64,000 bases of DNA from Streptomyces sp. NBC_00237. GTDB lineage: Bacteria; Actinomycetota; Actinomycetes; Streptomycetales; Streptomycetaceae. The stretch lies in NCBI RefSeq assembly GCF_026342435.1, contig NZ_JAPEMT010000001.1, forward strand, positions 3,094,501-3,158,500. The letters are read 5' to 3'. Of this stretch, positions 12,772 through 23,353 are shown in pieces; within the stretch, counting starts at the first letter, position 1; every line of letters starts with the position of its first letter. The notes beneath the pieces are model-generated. The model was not told the origin of the DNA. It did not search any database and saw only the letters and a program-made list of their open reading frames with translations. Position numbers and translations under genes: made by a program.

Positions 12772-13610
12772 CCAGCGTGATCCCCTTCGGTACCCGGCTC
12801 CGCACCGCCATGGACACCCGCGGCCCCCTCTGCGTCGGCATCGACCCGCACGCCTCCCTCCTCAACGCCTGGGGCCTGGACGACGACATCAAGGGCCTGG
12901 AGACCTTCACCCGCACCGTCGTGGAGGCGCTCGCGGACCGGGTCGCCCTCCTCAAGCCGCAGTCCGCGTTCTTCGAGCGCTTCGGCTCGCGCGGCATCGC
13001 CGTACTGGAGAAGGCCGTCGAGGAGGCCCGCGCCGCCGGGGCCCTGGTCCTGATGGACGCCAAGCGCGGAGACATCGGCTCGACGATGGGCGCGTACGCG
13101 GCCACCTACCTGGACCCGGCCTCCCCGCTCTTCTCCGACGCGGTCACCGTCTCCCCGTACCTCGGCTTCGGCTCGCTGCGCCCCGCGCTCGACCTGGCCG
13201 CCGCGAACGGCGCGGGCGTCTTCGTCCTCGCCCTCACCTCCAACCCGGAGGGCGCGGAGGTGCAGCGCGCCACCGCCGCCGACGGGCGTTCGCTGGCCCA
13301 GCTGATGCTGGACCACATGGCCGCCGAGAACGCGGGCGGGGACCCGATGGGCTCCGTCGGCGCGGTCGTCGGCGCGACCCTGGGCGACGCGGGCGCGGAC
13401 CTCGCCATCAACGGGCCGTTGCTCGCCCCCGGCATCGGCGCCCAGGGCGCGACCCCGGCCGACCTTCCCGGAGTCTTCGGCCAGGCCGTCGGCAACGTCG
13501 TGCCGAGCGTGAGCCGGGGTGTCCTGCGCCACGGCCCCGACAAGACCGGACTGAGGGATTCCGCACAGCGCTTCGCGGACGAGGTGCGCGAGGCCGTCTC
13601 CGGAGCCTGA
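12768..13610 (+). CDS. pyrF: Orotidine 5'-phosphate decarboxylase, type 2
   Basis: 280 aa, translationally coupled to pyrD by a 4-bp overlap. It converts OMP to UMP. The long type 2 form found in actinobacteria is recognised from GIDPHASLL at 24-32 and the catalytic LMDAKRGDIG with Asp97 and Lys99. It is the last gene of the pyr operon; pyrE is not in this window. Confidence 0.97.
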   Translation: MTSVIPFGTRLRTAMDTRGPLCVGIDPHASLLNAWGLDDDIKGLETFTRTVVEALADRVALLKPQSAFFERFGSRGIAVLEKAVEEARAAGALVLMDAKRGDIGSTMGAYAATYLDPASPLFSDAVTVSPYLGFGSLRPALDLAAANGAGVFVLALTSNPEGAEVQRATAADGRSLAQLMLDHMAAENAGGDPMGSVGAVVGATLGDAGADLAINGPLLAPGIGAQGATPADLPGVFGQAVGNVVPSVSRGVLRHGPDKTGLRDSAQRFADEVREAVSGA

Positions 13611-13945
13611 GCGGCCGGTCACGAGCCGTGCGGAAGCCTTGAGGGCGCGGACCGGGCACGGGTTCGCGCCCTCCGTGCGTCGCGTAGAGGTGCGATGTGC
13701 GTCAGGTCGGGGCGCGATGTTGACGAATTCCTTACCCGAAACCAGGGTGTTATGGGGCAAATGTCCTGGTCGTCTGAGGCTGACCAGGACTTTTAGTCCG
13801 TTCTCACTGACGGGAGCGGCCATGCCCGCTAGTCTCCGACGAGAGCAAACGCACAGCTCCACCGTGTGTTGCTCACCGCGTGCGGAAGGGACTGGTTTCC
13901 GCACCGGTCCGTATCCGACAGTTCGACATCCGAGGTGACGTAGGC
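13611..13945 (+). promoter_or_regulatory. Intergenic region pyrF-mihF with hairpins and a candidate promoter
   Basis: A 9-bp hairpin (GAGGGCGCG 13641-13649 with CGCGCCCTC 13665-13673) may end the pyr transcript. A second hairpin (GTCCTGGTC 13763-13771 with GACCAGGAC 13782-13790) shares its 3' arm with a smaller one (GGACT/AGTCC, 13787-13799). A candidate vegetative promoter has -35 CTGACG (13807-13812), a 17-bp spacer and -10 TAGTCT (13830-13835), which would give a leader of about 105 nt for mihF. A further TTGACG is at about 13730. Confidence 0.45.
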
Positions 13946-14269
13946 GTGGCTCTTCCGCCCCTTACCCCTGAACAGCGCGCAGCCGCGCTCGAAAAGGCCG
14001 CCGCGGCTCGCCGGGAGCGGGCCGAGGTCAAGAATCGACTCAAGCACTCCGGCGCTTCCCTCCACGAGGTCATCAAGCAGGGCCAGGAGAACGACGTCAT
14101 CGGGAAGATGAAGGTCTCCGCCCTCCTTGAGTCCCTGCCCGGCGTGGGCAAGGTCCGTGCCAAGCAGATCATGGAGCGTCTCGGCATCTCCGAGAGCCGC
14201 CGGGTGCGCGGTCTCGGCTCCAACCAGATCGCATCCCTGGAGCGTGAGTTCGGCGGCAGCCCGGCCTGA
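13946..14269 (+). CDS. mihF: Actinobacterial integration host factor sIHF/mIHF
   Basis: 107 aa from GTG at 13946; this start gives the conserved N-terminus ALPPLTPEQRAAALEKAAAARRERA. The reading frame stays open upstream, but the extra 22 codons lack family similarity. The protein is a basic nucleoid DNA-binding factor with a long N-terminal helix and a helix-two-turn-helix, ending in LPGVGKVRAKQIMERLGI and RRVRGLGSNQIASLEREF. In Streptomyces it affects chromosome compaction, development and antibiotic production. It lies just upstream of gmk. Confidence 0.96.
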   Translation: MALPPLTPEQRAAALEKAAAARRERAEVKNRLKHSGASLHEVIKQGQENDVIGKMKVSALLESLPGVGKVRAKQIMERLGISESRRVRGLGSNQIASLEREFGGSPA

Positions 14270-14286
14270 TCGTCCCTCTGGGACGA
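14270..14286 (+). terminator. Short hairpin directly after mihF
   Basis: TCGTCCC/GGGACGA with a 3-base loop starts immediately after the mihF stop. It is a small stem, so partial termination before gmk is more likely than complete termination. Confidence 0.45.
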
Positions 14287-14365
14287 CCGGTCCGTACTCC
14301 CCGTCCATGCGCACGGCGATCGACTCGCGGTCCGGGCACGCCCGGGAAGCTGGAATAATCGCTCC

Positions 14366-14959
14366 ATGGCTGCAACATCCCGGGGGACGTCCCCCGCACC
14401 CCCGGACGCACGTCCGCGGCTGACCGTGCTCTCCGGCCCCTCAGGGGTCGGCAAGAGCACGGTCGTGTCGCATATGCGCAAGGTCCACCCCGACGTCTGG
14501 CTCTCCGTGTCGGCCACCACCCGCAAGCCGCGGCCCGGTGAGAAGCACGGCGTGCACTACTTCTTCGTCACCGACGAGGAAATGGACAAGCTGATCGCCA
14601 ACGGCGAGCTGCTGGAGTGGGCCGAGTTCGCGGGCAACCGCTACGGCACCCCGCGCAACGCGGTCACCGAGCGCCTGGAGGCGGGCGAGCCCGTCCTCCT
14701 GGAGATCGAGCTCGAAGGCGCACGCCAGGTCAAGGAGTCGATGTCCGACTCCCTGCTGGTCTTCCTGGCCCCGCCGAACTGGGACGAACTGGTCCGTCGC
14801 CTCACCGGGCGCGGCACCGAGTCGGCCGAGGTCATCGAGCGCCGACTGGCCGCCGCCAAGATCGAACTGGCCGCCGAGGCCGAGTTCGACACCACCCTCG
14901 TCAACACCTCCGTCGAAGACGTAGCACGTGAGCTGCTAACGTTGATGGAAGTTGTTTGA
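14366..14959 (+). CDS. gmk: Guanylate kinase
   Basis: 197 aa, phosphorylates GMP to GDP. The P-loop GPSGVGKST is at residues 24-32, the GMP-binding region shows [19 protein letters not shown], and the lid [11 protein letters not shown] is present. An N-terminal Pro/Ala/Ser-rich stretch of about 18 residues precedes the kinase fold. rpoZ follows by 81 bp on the same strand, the usual actinobacterial pairing. Confidence 0.97.
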   Translation: MAATSRGTSPAPPDARPRLTVLSGPSGVGKSTVVSHMRKVHPDVWLSVSATTRKPRPGEKHGVHYFFVTDEEMDKLIANGELLEWAEFAGNRYGTPRNAVTERLEAGEPVLLEIELEGARQVKESMSDSLLVFLAPPNWDELVRRLTGRGTESAEVIERRLAAAKIELAAEAEFDTTLVNTSVEDVARELLTLMEVV

Positions 14960-15040
14960 TCTTTGTCCATTTTTTCGGGCGTCCCAGAAGACCGGTTCTC
15001 CGGGAAGCCGGGTGTCCCGGAAGTTTTCGGAAGGTAGAGC

Positions 15041-15313
15041 GTGTCCTCTTCCATCACCACGCCCGAGGGCATCATCAACCCGCCGATCGATGAGCTGCTT
15101 GAGGCTACGGACTCCAAGTACAGCCTCGTGATCTACGCGGCCAAGCGCGCGCGTCAGATCAACGCGTACTACTCCCAGCTCGGCGAGGGCCTGCTGGAGT
15201 ACGTCGGTCCGCTGGTGGACACCCACGTCCACGAGAAGCCCCTCTCGATCGCCCTGCGTGAGATCAACGCGGGTCTGCTGACGTCCGAGGCCATCGAGGG
15301 CCCGGCCCAGTAG
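15041..15313 (+). CDS. rpoZ: RNA polymerase omega subunit
   Basis: 90 aa, GTG start. Omega helps assemble the beta' subunit. The conserved core [31 protein letters not shown] and the C-terminal [10 protein letters not shown] are clear. A perfect 16-bp hairpin follows the stop by 17 bp, closing the mihF-gmk-rpoZ stretch. Confidence 0.97.
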   Translation: MSSSITTPEGIINPPIDELLEATDSKYSLVIYAAKRARQINAYYSQLGEGLLEYVGPLVDTHVHEKPLSIALREINAGLLTSEAIEGPAQ

Positions 15314-15330
15314 TCAGCACCAGCACCTTC

Positions 15331-15367
15331 ACCACAGGCCCGACGGCACGTCCGTCGGGCCTGTGGT
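15331..15367 (+). terminator. Terminator hairpin after rpoZ
   Basis: Perfect 16-bp arms ACCACAGGCCCGACGG (15331-15346) and its complement (15352-15367) around a 5-base loop, located just after the rpoZ stop and before coaBC. Confidence 0.8.
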
Positions 15368-15425
15368 GTGTGATGGGTCCTGTACCAGTACCTGCACGCG
15401 TGTGTGCCGAATCCGGGGAGTCGCA

Positions 15426-16655
15426 GTGGAGAAGCCGAAGGTCGTTCTGGGGGTCAGCGGGGGCATCGCCGCCTACAAGGCGTGCGAGCTGCTGCGCAGG
15501 CTGACCGAGTCCGGCCACGACGTACGGGTCGTACCGACGGAGGCGTCGCTGCACTTCGTGGGCGCGGCCACCTGGTCGGCGCTGTCCGGTAACCCGGTCT
15601 CCACCGAGGTCTGGGACTCCGTCCACGAGGTCCCGCACGTCCGCATCGGCCAGCACGCCGACCTGGTCGTCGTCGCCCCCGCCACCGCCGACCTGCTCGC
15701 CAAGGCGGCGCACGGCCTCGCCGACGACCTCCTCACCAACACCCTCCTCACGGCCCGCTGTCCGGTGCTCTTCGCTCCGGCGATGCACACGGAGATGTGG
15801 GAGCACCCGGCCACCCAGGAGAACGTGGCGACGCTGCGCCGCCGTGGCGCGGTCGTCCTGGAGCCCGCCGTGGGCCGCCTGACCGGCGTCGACACGGGCA
15901 AGGGGCGCTTCCCGGACCCGGTGGAGATCTTCGAGACGTGCCGTCGCGTCTTGGCGCGCGGTGTCGCTTGGGGACCCGACCTCACCGGCCGCCACGTCGT
16001 CATCAGCGCGGGCGGCACCCGCGAGCCCCTGGACCCGGTCCGCTACCTGGGCAACCGTTCCTCCGGCAAGCAGGGGTACGCACTCGCGCGCACGGCCCTG
16101 GCGCGCGGTGCGCGGGTCACGCTCATCGAGGCGAACACGGGCCTGCCGGACCCGGCGGGCGCCGACATCGTCCGCGTCGGCACCGCCGTGCAGCTCCGGG
16201 AGGCGGTCCTGAAGGCGGCGGCCGACGCCGACGCCGTGGTGATGGCCGCGGCGGTGGCGGACTTCCGCCCCGAGACGTACGCCACAGGGAAGATCAAGAA
16301 GCAGGACGGCCAGGAGCCCGCGCCCGTCGCGCTCGTCCGCAACCCGGACATCCTCGCCGAGGTCGCGGGCGGCGGCTCGGGCGAGCGGCTGCGCCCCGGT
16401 CAGGTCGTCGTGGGATTCGCCGCCGAGACCGACGACGTACTCGCCAACGGGCGCAAGAAGCTGCTGCGCAAGGGCTGCGACCTTCTCGTCGTCAACGAGG
16501 TGGGGGAGCGCAAGACCTTCGGCTCGGAGGAGAACGAGGCGGTCGTGCTCGCCGCGGACGGGGCCGAGACCCCGGTTCCGTACGGGCCGAAGGAAGCGCT
16601 GGCGGACGTGGTGTGGGACCTGGTCGTACCGCGTCTGGGGGCGGGGCCCGCCTGA
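15426..16655 (+). CDS. coaBC: Bifunctional phosphopantothenoylcysteine decarboxylase/synthetase CoaBC
   Basis: 409 aa from GTG at 15426. The N-terminal CoaC flavoprotein (about 1-185) decarboxylates PPC; the C-terminal CoaB (about 190-409) makes PPC from phosphopantothenate and cysteine using CTP. CoaC shows GGIAAYK, His71 in EVPHVRIG and PAMHTEMW at 118-125 with His in place of the usual Asn, a form also known in mycobacteria. CoaB shows [24 protein letters not shown] and KIKKQ. A GC-rich hairpin follows the stop. Confidence 0.96.
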   Translation: MEKPKVVLGVSGGIAAYKACELLRRLTESGHDVRVVPTEASLHFVGAATWSALSGNPVSTEVWDSVHEVPHVRIGQHADLVVVAPATADLLAKAAHGLADDLLTNTLLTARCPVLFAPAMHTEMWEHPATQENVATLRRRGAVVLEPAVGRLTGVDTGKGRFPDPVEIFETCRRVLARGVAWGPDLTGRHVVISAGGTREPLDPVRYLGNRSSGKQGYALARTALARGARVTLIEANTGLPDPAGADIVRVGTAVQLREAVLKAAADADAVVMAAAVADFRPETYATGKIKKQDGQEPAPVALVRNPDILAEVAGGGSGERLRPGQVVVGFAAETDDVLANGRKKLLRKGCDLLVVNEVGERKTFGSEENEAVVLAADGAETPVPYGPKEALADVVWDLVVPRLGAGPA

Positions 16656-16674
16656 CCTTGCCGGAGGTCGGCCG

Positions 16675-16701
16675 GGAACGCGGGGCCCGGCCCCGCGTTC
16701 C
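16675..16701 (+). terminator. Terminator hairpin after coaBC
   Basis: 12-bp arms GGAACGCGGGGC (16675-16686) and GCCCCGCGTTCC (16690-16701) with a 3-base loop, 20 bp after the coaBC stop. Confidence 0.7.
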
Positions 16702-16788
16702 GGGCCGGTTTCCGGTCAGGGGGCTGGTTTCGGCCGCTGCCGGGGACCGGCTCCCGCTAGATCGTTCTCACACCTTCTCCACCCTTTT

Positions 16789-16827
16789 GGGGACCGAAAA
16801 TCCCGTCAAAACGGCATTTTTGTCCCC
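16789..16827 (+). repeat. Long nested inverted repeat upstream of metK
   Basis: Outer arms GGGGAC (16789-16794) and GTCCCC (16822-16827), middle GAAAAT pairing with ATTTTT via one G-T pair, and inner CCGT-CAAA-ACGG combine to about 16 base pairs with one bulge and one mismatch. The A/T content is striking in this GC-rich genome. It could be a promoter-proximal operator or an RNA hairpin. Confidence 0.5.
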
Positions 16828-17011
16828 TACTGGCACCCTTTTGTCGTCCTGTGCGACGCAGTGCCTCGGATCACACACACGTCATTCGGTGAGACACGTG
16901 GTCCGCCAGGCGGGAGTGACCGATAAAGTGGTCGCCGGACCGACGTCGGGCGCAGCTCCCGGCCGGTCCGCCAATGATCAGCCAGCAGCCGCTGCAACCC
17001 CAGGGAGCGTT

Positions 17012-18220
17012 GTGTCCCGTCGTCTCTTCACCTCGGAGTCTGTGACCGAGGGCCACCCCGACAAGATCGCTGACCAGATCAGCGACACGATCCTCGACGC
17101 GCTCCTGCGGGAGGACCCGACCTCCCGGGTCGCCGTGGAGACCCTGATCACGACGGGCCTCGTGCACGTCGCCGGTGAGGTCACCACGAAGGCGTACGCA
17201 CCGATCGCGCAGCTCGTGCGCGAGAAGATCCTCGACATCGGCTACGACTCGTCCAAGAAGGGCTTCGACGGCGCTTCGTGCGGCGTGTCGGTGTCCATCG
17301 GTGCGCAGTCCCCGGACATCGCGCAGGGCGTCGACACCGCCTACGAGAAGCGTGTCGAGGGCGACGAGGACGAGCTCGACAAGCAGGGCGCGGGCGACCA
17401 GGGCCTGATGTTCGGTTACGCGTGCGACGAGACCCCGGAGCTGATGCCGCTCCCGATCCACGTCGCGCACCGTCTGTCGCGCCGCCTGTCCGAGGTCCGC
17501 AAGAACGGGACGATCCCGTACCTGCGTCCCGACGGCAAGACCCAGGTCACCATCGAGTACGACGGCGACAAGGCCGTCCGCCTCGACACGGTCGTCGTGT
17601 CCTCGCAGCACGCCTCCGACATCGACCTGGACTCGCTCCTGGCCCCCGACATCCGCGAGTTCGTGGTCGAGCACGTCCTCAAGCAGCTCGTCGAGGACGG
17701 CATCAAGCTCGACACCGAGGGCTACCGCCTCCTGGTGAACCCGACCGGCCGCTTCGAGATCGGCGGCCCGATGGGCGACGCCGGTCTCACCGGCCGCAAG
17801 ATCATCATCGACACGTACGGCGGCATGGCCCGGCACGGCGGCGGCGCCTTCTCCGGCAAGGACCCGTCCAAGGTCGACCGCTCCGCCGCGTACGCGATGC
17901 GCTGGGTCGCCAAGAACGTGGTCGCCGCCGGTCTCGCGGCCCGCTGCGAGGTCCAGGTCGCGTACGCGATCGGCAAGGCCGAGCCGGTCGGTCTCTTCGT
18001 CGAGACCTTCGGCACCGCCACCATCGACACCGACCGCATCGAGCACGCCATCGCCGAGGTCTTCGACCTCCGCCCGGCCGCGATCATCCGCGACCTCGAC
18101 CTGCTGCGCCCGATCTACGCGCAGACGGCCGCGTACGGCCACTTCGGCCGCGAGCTGCCCGACTTCACGTGGGAGCGCACCGACCGCGTGGACGCACTGA
18201 AGAGGGCCGCGGGCCTGTAA
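17012..18220 (+). CDS. metK: S-adenosylmethionine synthetase
   Basis: 402 aa from GTG at 17012, preceded by CAGGGAG. It makes SAM from methionine and ATP; SAM level influences antibiotic production and development in Streptomyces. The start [23 protein letters not shown], the [12 protein letters not shown] loop and [19 protein letters not shown] are all intact. A 13-bp hairpin follows the stop. Confidence 0.98.
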   Translation: MSRRLFTSESVTEGHPDKIADQISDTILDALLREDPTSRVAVETLITTGLVHVAGEVTTKAYAPIAQLVREKILDIGYDSSKKGFDGASCGVSVSIGAQSPDIAQGVDTAYEKRVEGDEDELDKQGAGDQGLMFGYACDETPELMPLPIHVAHRLSRRLSEVRKNGTIPYLRPDGKTQVTIEYDGDKAVRLDTVVVSSQHASDIDLDSLLAPDIREFVVEHVLKQLVEDGIKLDTEGYRLLVNPTGRFEIGGPMGDAGLTGRKIIIDTYGGMARHGGGAFSGKDPSKVDRSAAYAMRWVAKNVVAAGLAARCEVQVAYAIGKAEPVGLFVETFGTATIDTDRIEHAIAEVFDLRPAAIIRDLDLLRPIYAQTAAYGHFGRELPDFTWERTDRVDALKRAAGL

Positions 18221-18246
18221 CCCGTACGCCTGTCGGCAGTTGCCCT

Positions 18247-18288
18247 GCGACGGCCCCGGACCGCTTGGACGCGGCCCGGGGCCGTCGC
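18247..18288 (+). terminator. Terminator hairpin after metK
   Basis: Perfect 13-bp arms GCGACGGCCCCGG (18247-18259) and CCGGGGCCGTCGC (18276-18288), 27 bp after the metK stop. Confidence 0.75.
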
Positions 18289-18297
18289 GCTGTTCCC

Positions 18298-18348
18298 GCC
18301 CGTACGCAAGTCTTGCCCGTACGCAATTCCTGCCCGTACGCAATCGCC
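18298..18348 (+). repeat. Three tandem 17-bp repeats (GCCCGTACGCAA core)
   Basis: Three head-to-tail units at 18298-18314, 18315-18331 and 18332-18348 share GCCCGTACGCAA followed by a variable 5-base end. A related CCCGTACGC lies directly after the metK stop at 18221-18229. Confidence 0.85.
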
Positions 18349-18654
18349 GCGACCGGAGCGGCACCTGCGGCCTGGGCTGGGGGCAGCCCGGTGCGCAGGC
18401 GAGCGGATACTTCTTGGGCGAACGCGCCCTCGCGGGTTCGGATCCCGCCGCCGGTCCCCTCGGGGGCCGGTGTGGCCGAGGGGTCCGTGGCACGAGGCGC
18501 CCTGCGGGGCGTCAGCCGCTTGCCGCTTCGATCTCGGGCGACTTCTTGGGCTGTGGCCGTCTCCGCGTGGCTCTCCGCGGTGGCCGCCTGCCGCCACGGC
18601 TGCCGGTCGGCCGGGGGCCGTCGGTTGTCAGTGGGTTCTGGTAGGTATGGGGCT

Positions 18655-20805
18655 GTGAGCAGTGACGACGAGCAGCAGCAGGGTCCGGTAGAGGGGCCGC
18701 CCGAGCAGCTAGCGCTGATGCGGGAGTTCCTTCGGCACGAGAAGCAGGTGCCGAAGGCGAAGCCGCGTACGTGGCGGGGGGCGCCGCTGGCCGAGGAGCT
18801 GCCCGTCGCGCGGGTCATGGTGAACAAGGGCGTGCTGCATCTCGACCGGTATTTCGACTATGCCGTGACCGAGGAACTGGATGCCGAGGCGCAGCCGGGG
18901 GTGCGGGTGCGGGTGCGGTTCGGGGCCGGGGCGCATCGGGTGCGGGACGGGAGGCGCGAAGGGGGTGGGCTCATCGACGGGTTCATCGTCGAGCGGGTCG
19001 CGGAGTCGGACTACAACGGGCCGTTGGCCGCGTTGGCGCAGGTGGTGTCGCCGGAGCCGGTGCTGAGCGCCGAGTTGCTGGGGCTGGCGCGGGCGGTCGC
19101 CGATCGGTACGCGGGGAGCCTGGCGGACGTGCTCCAGCTGGCGGTCCCGCCGAGGAACGCGCGGGCGGAGAAGAAGGAGTTTCCGGCTGCGTTGCCTGCC
19201 CCCGGGGTGCCTGATGCGGAGAGTTGGGGGCGGTACGAGCAGGGGGCGGCCTTCCTGGAGGCGTTGGCCGGGGGCGGGGCGCCTCGGGCCGTGTGGACCG
19301 CTTTGCCGGGGCCGTTGTGGGCGGAGGAGATCGCGCGGGCGGTCGCGGCGACGCTGGCTTCGGGGCGGGGGGTTGTCGTGGTGGTGCCCGACGGGCGGAG
19401 CGTGGAGCGGGTGGATGCCGCGTTGGTGGGGGTGCTGGGGGAGGGGCGGCATGCGGTCCTGACGGCGGACGCCGGGCCCGAGAAGCGGTATCGGGAGTGG
19501 CTGGCCGTACGGAGGGGCGCGGTGCGGGCGGTGGTGGGGACGAGGTCGGCGATGTTCGCGCCGGTCCGGGATTTGGGGCTGGTGGTGGTGTGGGACGACG
19601 GGGATCCGAATCTGAGCGAGCTGCACGCTCCGTTGCCGCATGCGCGGGAAGTGCTGGAGTTGCGCGCGACGTTGGACAAGTGCGCCTTCTTGCTGGGGAG
19701 TACGAGTTGCACGGTGGAAGCCGCGCAGCTGGTGGCGACCGGGTGGGCGCGGCCTCTGGCGGCTTCGCGGGAGCAGGTGCGGCGGGCGGCTCCGCTCGTA
19801 CGGACCGTGGGCGACCAGGAGTTGGCGCGGGACGAGGCGGCGCGGGCCGCGCGGTTGCCGAGCCTGGCGTGGCAGACCGTACGGGAGGGACTGAAGACCG
19901 GACCCGTGCTGGTGCAGGTGCCGCGCCGCGGGTATGTCCCGAGGCTGGCGTGCGAGCGGTGCCGGACGCCGGCGCGGTGTCGGCACTGTGCCGGGCCGCT
20001 GGAGGCCCCGGACGCGCGGGACTTGCAGTGCGGGTGGTGCGGGCGGACCGAGGGGGAGTGGCGGTGTGCCGAGTGCGGGTTCACCAGGCTGCGGGCGCAG
20101 ATCGTCGGGGCGCGGCGGACCGCGGAGGAGTTGGGGCGGGCGTTTCCGGCGGTGCCGGTGCGGACGTCCGGGCGGGACCACGTGCTGGACGTGGTGCCGG
20201 GGACACCCGCGCTGGTGGTGAGCACGCCAGGGGCTGAGCCGGTGGCCGAGGGCGGATATGCGGCGGCGTTGTTGCTGGATGGCTGGGCCATGCTCGGGCG
20301 GCCCGACCTGCGGGCTGGGGAGGACGCGCTGCGGCGGTGGATCGCGGCGGCTTCGCTGGTACGGGGGCAGGAGGCGGGGGGGACCGTGGTGGTGGTCGCG
20401 GAGCCCACGCTGCGGCCCGTGCAGGCGTTGGTGCGGTGGGATCCGGTGGGGAACGCCCAGCGGGAGCTGGCGGAGCGGGCGGAGCTGGGGTTTCCGCCGG
20501 TGTCGCGGATGGCGGCGGTGAGTGGGAAGGGGGAGGACGTGGAGGAGTTCCTGCGGGTCGCGGAACTGCCCGTGGAGGCGGAGGTGTTGGGGCCGATCCC
20601 GCTGCCGGTGACGGAGGCGGGGAGGCCGAGGCGGGCGCAGGACCCGCCGGTCGGGGAGCGGTGGGAGAGGGCGTTGGTGCGGGTGCCGCCGGGGCGGGGG
20701 GCGGCGTTGGCGGGGGCGTTGAAGGTGGCGCAGGCGGCGAGGATGGCGAGGGGGGGTGGGGGGGAGGTTGTGCGGATTCGGGTTGATCCGCCGGATATTG
20801 GGTGA
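18655..20805 (+). CDS. priA: Probable primosomal protein N' (PriA) without helicase motifs
   Basis: 716 aa from GTG at 18655. PriA restarts stalled replication forks. The N-terminal 3'-DNA-binding domain (VARVMVNKGVLHLDRYFDYAV, about 45-150) and the zinc-binding Cys pairs (CERCRTPARCRHC and CGWCGRTEGEWRCAEC) are present. The ATPase motifs are lost: no GKT Walker A is visible and the DEAH position reads WDDGD. This helicase-dead form is known for actinobacterial PriA, so the protein probably works as a fork-binding loader. The gene uses noticeably more G-rich third positions (ggg, cgg, gcg) than its neighbours. Confidence 0.9.
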   Translation: MSSDDEQQQGPVEGPPEQLALMREFLRHEKQVPKAKPRTWRGAPLAEELPVARVMVNKGVLHLDRYFDYAVTEELDAEAQPGVRVRVRFGAGAHRVRDGRREGGGLIDGFIVERVAESDYNGPLAALAQVVSPEPVLSAELLGLARAVADRYAGSLADVLQLAVPPRNARAEKKEFPAALPAPGVPDAESWGRYEQGAAFLEALAGGGAPRAVWTALPGPLWAEEIARAVAATLASGRGVVVVVPDGRSVERVDAALVGVLGEGRHAVLTADAGPEKRYREWLAVRRGAVRAVVGTRSAMFAPVRDLGLVVVWDDGDPNLSELHAPLPHAREVLELRATLDKCAFLLGSTSCTVEAAQLVATGWARPLAASREQVRRAAPLVRTVGDQELARDEAARAARLPSLAWQTVREGLKTGPVLVQVPRRGYVPRLACERCRTPARCRHCAGPLEAPDARDLQCGWCGRTEGEWRCAECGFTRLRAQIVGARRTAEELGRAFPAVPVRTSGRDHVLDVVPGTPALVVSTPGAEPVAEGGYAAALLLDGWAMLGRPDLRAGEDALRRWIAAASLVRGQEAGGTVVVVAEPTLRPVQALVRWDPVGNAQRELAERAELGFPPVSRMAAVSGKGEDVEEFLRVAELPVEAEVLGPIPLPVTEAGRPRRAQDPPVGERWERALVRVPPGRGAALAGALKVAQAARMARGGGGEVVRIRVDPPDIG

Positions 20806-20808
20806 GGG

Positions 20809-20880
20809 GGCGGGGCGCGCCCCGTTAGGGGCGCGGGGAACTGCGCGGCCAGCCACGACGCGCCTGCACGTGTGCGGGAC
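20809..20880 (+). repeat. Dispersed Streptomyces intergenic repeat after priA, with hairpin
   Basis: The stretch containing CGCGCCCC-GTTA-GGGGCGCG (20816-20835) followed by GGGGAACTGCGCGGCCAGCC matches an intergenic element that I recognise from many Streptomyces genomes. The hairpin sits 11 bp after the priA stop and probably ends its transcript. Confidence 0.65.
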
Positions 20881-21100
20881 TGCCGCGCGGCGAGCGCTTG
20901 AGGTGAAGGGGTGGGGAGGGGCGGCCCGCCGCAGGCGCATCGGGGTGCGGCGCACCCATGGGGCGAGGTAAGGGCGGGCGCCACCGGGGTGGGGCCCTTT
21001 CGCAGGTGCGGCCGGTAGTGGGGCTGGGCGGGGGTGCTCCGGGGTGGGCCCGGAGCGAGGGGGGCCGCCCCCTTGCCCGCCCGTTCCGCCCCCGGGGGGC

Positions 21101-21318
21101 GGCCCCGCCGCCCAAGGAGGCTAGGCGGGAGTGGGGGGAAGGGCCCGCCGCCCAAGGGGGCTAGGCGGGAGCGGAGGGGCAAGGGCCCGCCGCCCAGTGG
21201 GGGGCTAAGTGGAAGCGGAGGGGCCCCGGTGCCCGAGGGGGCGAGGCGGGAGCGGAGGGGGGCCGTCGCGCGAGGGGGCTGGGTGGAACGCGAGGGGGTT
21301 GGGTGGAAGTGGAGAGGG
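21101..21318 (+). repeat. Degenerate 25-42-bp G-rich tandem repeat array
   Basis: Successive units begin near 21101, 21141, 21183, 21221, 21260 and 21293 and share the core GCCCAAGGGGGCTAGGCGGG followed by AGCGGAGGGG, decaying toward the right. The array lies directly downstream of the leftward HTH gene at 21417 and after priA, so it separates convergent genes. Confidence 0.75.
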
Positions 21319-21416
21319 GCAGGTGATGGAGGTCAGGAGGGGGGCAAGGGGAAGGCCCCCGCCGGGGAGGTGGGGGCCTTGGGGGAGAGGGGTGTTTGGG
21401 GGAGAGGGGTGTGGGG

Positions 21417-23335
<1,919 letters not shown>

Positions 23336-23353
<18 letters not shown>

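Larger units (their letters stand above)
16656..17011 (+). promoter_or_regulatory. coaBC-metK intergenic region with structured metK leader
   Basis: After the coaBC terminator there is a locally AT-richer segment (about 16760-16850) containing a long nested inverted repeat at 16789-16827, then a second hairpin (CGGACCG 16936-16942 with CGGTCCG 16964-16970). One or both could be leader structures of metK. No SAM riboswitch core was recognised. Confidence 0.4.
18221..18654 (+). other. metK-priA intergenic region
   Basis: 434 bp with no supported gene. It holds the metK terminator, the 17-bp tandem repeats, and at 18432-18448 a stem-loop GCGGG-TTCGGAT-CCCGC that mimics the T arm of a tRNA. I could not build D and anticodon arms around it, so I do not call a tRNA. 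The rest, 18449-18654, shows no clear element beyond the probable priA leader. Confidence 0.5.
20806..21416. other. 611-bp non-coding region with strong G-strand bias
   Basis: No open frame here looks coding. After the dispersed repeat the plus strand becomes extremely G-rich, with runs of four to six G. From about 21101 it breaks into degenerate tandem units of about 40 bp. Confidence 0.7.

Noticed and set aside
13880..13945. Upstream extension of mihF to 13880
   Set aside because: The 22 extra residues lack similarity to sIHF; the conserved protein begins at the GTG at 13946.
16930..17005. Possible SAM riboswitch before metK
   Set aside because: A GCAACCC string is present at 16994-17000 but the pseudoknot core and stem arrangement of SAM-I/SAM-IV classes are missing.
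18350..18460. tRNA gene
   Set aside because: A T-arm-like stem-loop exists at 18432-18448, but D arm, anticodon arm and a matching acceptor stem cannot be placed at proper distances.
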